The position numbers were made by a program, and so were the translations under genes. From NCBI RefSeq assembly GCF_015706575.1, contig NW_024037063.1, positions 20,708,927-20,772,926 of the forward strand: a stretch of 64,000 nucleotides of DNA, given 5' to 3'. Positions 61,450-64,000 of this stretch are shown in pieces. Source of the stretch: Patiria miniata (lineage: Eukaryota > Echinodermata > Asteroidea > Valvatida > Asterinidae). Below the pieces are notes generated by a model. The model saw only the letters and a list, made by a program, of their open reading frames with translations. It made no database searches and was not told where the DNA came from. Position 1 is the first letter of the stretch. Every line of letters starts with the position of its first letter.

Positions 61450-61713
61450 ACAGACTGACTGAGTTAAATGTGATGGACAGACTAACTGACTGATATGAAT
61501 TTCCTTAGCTAAGTTTGTTCCCCTCCCCCCCCCCAATTTCTCCCAACATTTTATCAACAAATAGATTAATCATGTTTATTTCTTCACTGTTAAGATTAAT
61601 AAAATGTGGACACATTTTGGGCCAATGAAAGCTTTACAAACATTGGTACTTTGGCCGACAGAACGTGCCACACATGCACTTATACAGCCATAGTGTGCAG
61701 GTCTTTGTACATT

Positions 61714-61964
61714 TGTGATGCGATCAAGCTAAATGAGTCGTTTGACGGGAACTTTCATTTGGAGATTCAGGCCAAAATAGGGCCACTTCATTACATCACT
61801 TCATCACATCTCTTTGTGTTCCGACTTAAATAATTTTTGAATTAAAGATGGTACCAACATGTTGTTTTTTACAGCAGTAATGCCGAGATTGTGCTCTTTT
61901 CAAATCTGTAAAAAAAAAATTGACTAAGGTCGAAAGATGACTCATTCAGCTCGATGGCATCACA
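61714..61964 (-). mobile_element. I-family MITE
   Basis: Ends TGTGATGCGATCAAGC and GCTCGATGGCATCACA. The interior (GGCCAAAATAGGGCCACTTC, TTAAAGATGGTACCA) is the inverse of the 25561 copy, confirming a mobile unit. Confidence 0.7.
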
Positions 61965-63369
61965 TTTGTTATACATTTGTTATACACCATTCTGCGGTTT
62001 GATACATTTCTCATTCATAAAAACGACTACACTTCTAAGTTGTTCTAGTGGCTTATTTCCAGACCATTGACAATGGGCATGCGCTTGTATGTACACAGGC
62101 TTAAGATTTTATTTTGACTGTAGCCCGCAAAAATATTTCCTTGTCCCCCAATGGGCTCCGTGCGCCAACGGAAAAGGCGCCCTTTTACCTAGCAACGACG
62201 TCCCATGGGCGGGACATTTAGCTGGTTGACGCGCACCGTTCCAAGTTTGTGACGCACGTACACCAGGGGATTTGTTCTACCACGGGACTTGTACTTCACG
62301 CAGTGGTACGGCCGCGCGTCGCAACAAAATTGCAGTCAGGCAAAATGGCGTCGGTCGGTTCCCCCCAACTGTACTTTTGTTTGCCGGTGAGGGGGTACTT
62401 GTGAACCGAGCGGATTGCTCCCCCCTCCCCAATTTCAGAGTCTGGTGCCGCCACTGGTAGGCAAGCTTAGTCTTGTTGAAAAATATGCTAGGTTGTAAAG
62501 GAATGGTCCGCATTTTATCTTTCCGACTGACTGACAGATGGACTGACTGCTTATGAATGATTGAGACTTTTGGGACCAGATCAAGTCCAACTAACCATGC
62601 ATGGTCCTGTTCCTGACAGTAGCACTTGCCGTCGGACTAATCCTGCCGTTAACGACCAATGACTCGCTCGATTTGGCCTTCAGATGTAACGGCCAATTAC
62701 GTCAAGCGCATGGTGATCTAACTCACACGGGACGCATGGCTTGATCCCCCCGGCCTACCGCGGATGCGGTAATCCCCACCGGACTATAACCGCCAAACCA
62801 CCAACCTTGTTAGCGTGCAACCTACTTCTGTCACACCTGGCCTGCCACTAACGGCGTTGGGAAAAGGATAGAAAGAATTTGTTGGGGGGGGGGGTTCAGG
62901 TTAACTAGGAAATCTGCAGCTGGATATGTTTTAGCAACAAAGTAATACATGTAGGCAATGCACTTGAAATTGTAACTCTATAAACTAAGTTACTTTATAA
63001 ACATTGACATTACAACAAGGGGGTGTGCAAAAGTGTTTTAAGAACAATTTTGAGACATATTTGAAGACATCAGAAAACCTTTCCAGATAATCCTCACATT
63101 TGGGGAAAACTTGGGCTGTACAGAAAGCATAATTATTGGCACAAGACAGGCTTGAAAATGTTTCAATTATTTTTTTGGGGGGATTCACGGCTAAGGGATT
63201 CACGGCTCTTGAAAACACGTGCTCCACAAAAAGGAAACTTTGCAAAAAACAGAGTGTTCAGGATTTTTTAAGTAGCGGACATGATTGTAAAACTCTCAAG
63301 TTATAAAGTAGACTCATTGAAGAAGGACAAGTCAGGTTGGGGAGTCAGGTTGGGGGAGTCAGGTTGGGG

Positions 63370-63650
63370 GAGTCAGGTTGGAGTAGCGGTTCTTTCCTCG
63401 CCTTCCACCGCTGTGACCCAGGTTCGAAGCCCGCCTGGGCCAACATGTGGATTGGGTTTTCAGTCCCTGTCTGATTCCGTGGGTTTTCCCTGGAATATCA
63501 TTCTGGGTTTTCCTCCCACCTGTAAAACTGTAATTCCTTCTCATTGTCTTCTCTCCACAGGTTTCTTCAGGCTTGCGAGCTACAGTGCCTAGGGCGCTTT
63601 TGAGAAATCCTTGGTTTCATTACCAAAAATAAATAATAAAATAATAATAA
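63370..63650 (+). mobile_element. tRNA-derived SINE, second copy
   Basis: It shares the head GAGTCAGGTTGG-AGTAGCGGTT, a good box B (GGTTCGAAGCCCGCC) and TTTTCCTCCCACC with the 9053 copy. The 3' third differs (GCGAGCTACAGTGCCTAGGG). It ends in an A/T-rich (AATA)n tail. Its 5' terminal motif is reiterated four times (63331-63385). Confidence 0.75.
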
Positions 63651-64000
63651 GAATAAAATCTACAAATCATCAACTGTACCAGATCTTGCCAGCTACTCAA
63701 ACCATCTAAAAAAAACCCCGAGATTTGACAATTACGAAATGCAAGATGACAAAGCAGCTATTAAACATAAATTAATTATCTCGTGGAAAACTTGATATCG
63801 TGCTACGTTCATCCAGGCCACCTGTTAAATTAACGCACACCTGTCTTGAGATGTTTAAGGCCGGCACACCATGTGGAAGAGAAGGCGCTGTACTTTGAAG
63901 CCCGTGACACTTATATGGGGGTAGCAAAGTAATGTCTGGGTCCCGAACTCCAGGACTCCAAGAGCTACCCTTAATGAATGATTTCCTTTCAGAAGCGGGG

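Larger units (their letters stand above)
45761..64000. other. Region upstream of Ski without a recognised gene
   Basis: Apart from the sites and repeats listed, I see no coding sequence. Longer frames, such as 58132-58473 (113 codons), 50709-51080 (123) and 61207-61560 (117), show no family motif and cross poly(G), GC-rich or MITE sequence. GC-richer stretches without visible repeats lie at 46000-46140, 50940-51080, 51890-52080, 54030-54120 and 62640-62860 and could be regulatory. 45780-46600, 53020-53900, 55730-57470 and 59640-60940 show nothing I can name. Confidence 0.5.

Overview
This is animal nuclear DNA, not prokaryotic. It is about 60% A+T, it is packed with short non-autonomous transposons, simple repeats built on TACATG and long poly(G)/poly(C) runs, and its only recognisable gene is split by a 40-kb intron. 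The gene encodes a Ski/SnoN protein close enough to the vertebrate form that an invertebrate deuterostome is the best guess (echinoderm, hemichordate or cephalochordate). I cannot fix the species from sequence alone.

Gene content. One protein-coding gene is supported: a Ski-family transcriptional co-repressor on the minus strand. Coding exon 1 (44246-45319, 358 codons) carries the N-terminal R-Smad-binding motif, the Dachshund-homology domain and the SAND-like Smad4-binding domain. Coding exon 2 (3638-3837) carries the conserved PSAFRPWSP segment. The splice phases agree (0 between exons 1 and 2; two bases of a Ser codon carried over after exon 2). The coiled-coil exons must lie beyond the left edge. 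Everything from 3838 to 44245 is intron 1, and 1-3637 is the start of intron 2. No other open frame in the window looks like a protein.

Layout. 1-3637: intron 2, with a pair of inverted TTAA-flanked elements around a 2-kb core. 3838-44245: intron 1, with several dispersed repeat families, two foldback elements, a SINE inserted in a foldback copy, and a 97%-identical 460-bp duplication 4 kb apart. A few GC-richer stretches without visible repeats could be regulatory; one holds a perfect RFX X-box. 45320-45760: Ski leader and proximal promoter, with an octamer and a TATA box pointing away from Ski. 47.1-49.2 kb: a compact promoter-like zone with four perfect CRE palindromes, two NRF1 palindromes, a YY1-type site and a CACGTG box. 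50587-50600: a consensus CTCF core. 49-64 kb: mostly transposon remnants, including two hAT-type elements, a 147-bp almost perfect hairpin, a 1.25-kb GT-rich degenerate minisatellite, a foldback with a nested repeat and a second SINE.

No CRISPR array, operon, phage or novel enzymatic system is present. The most informative items are the CRE/NRF1 cluster and CTCF motif upstream of Ski, and several unusually clear transposition or repair footprints.
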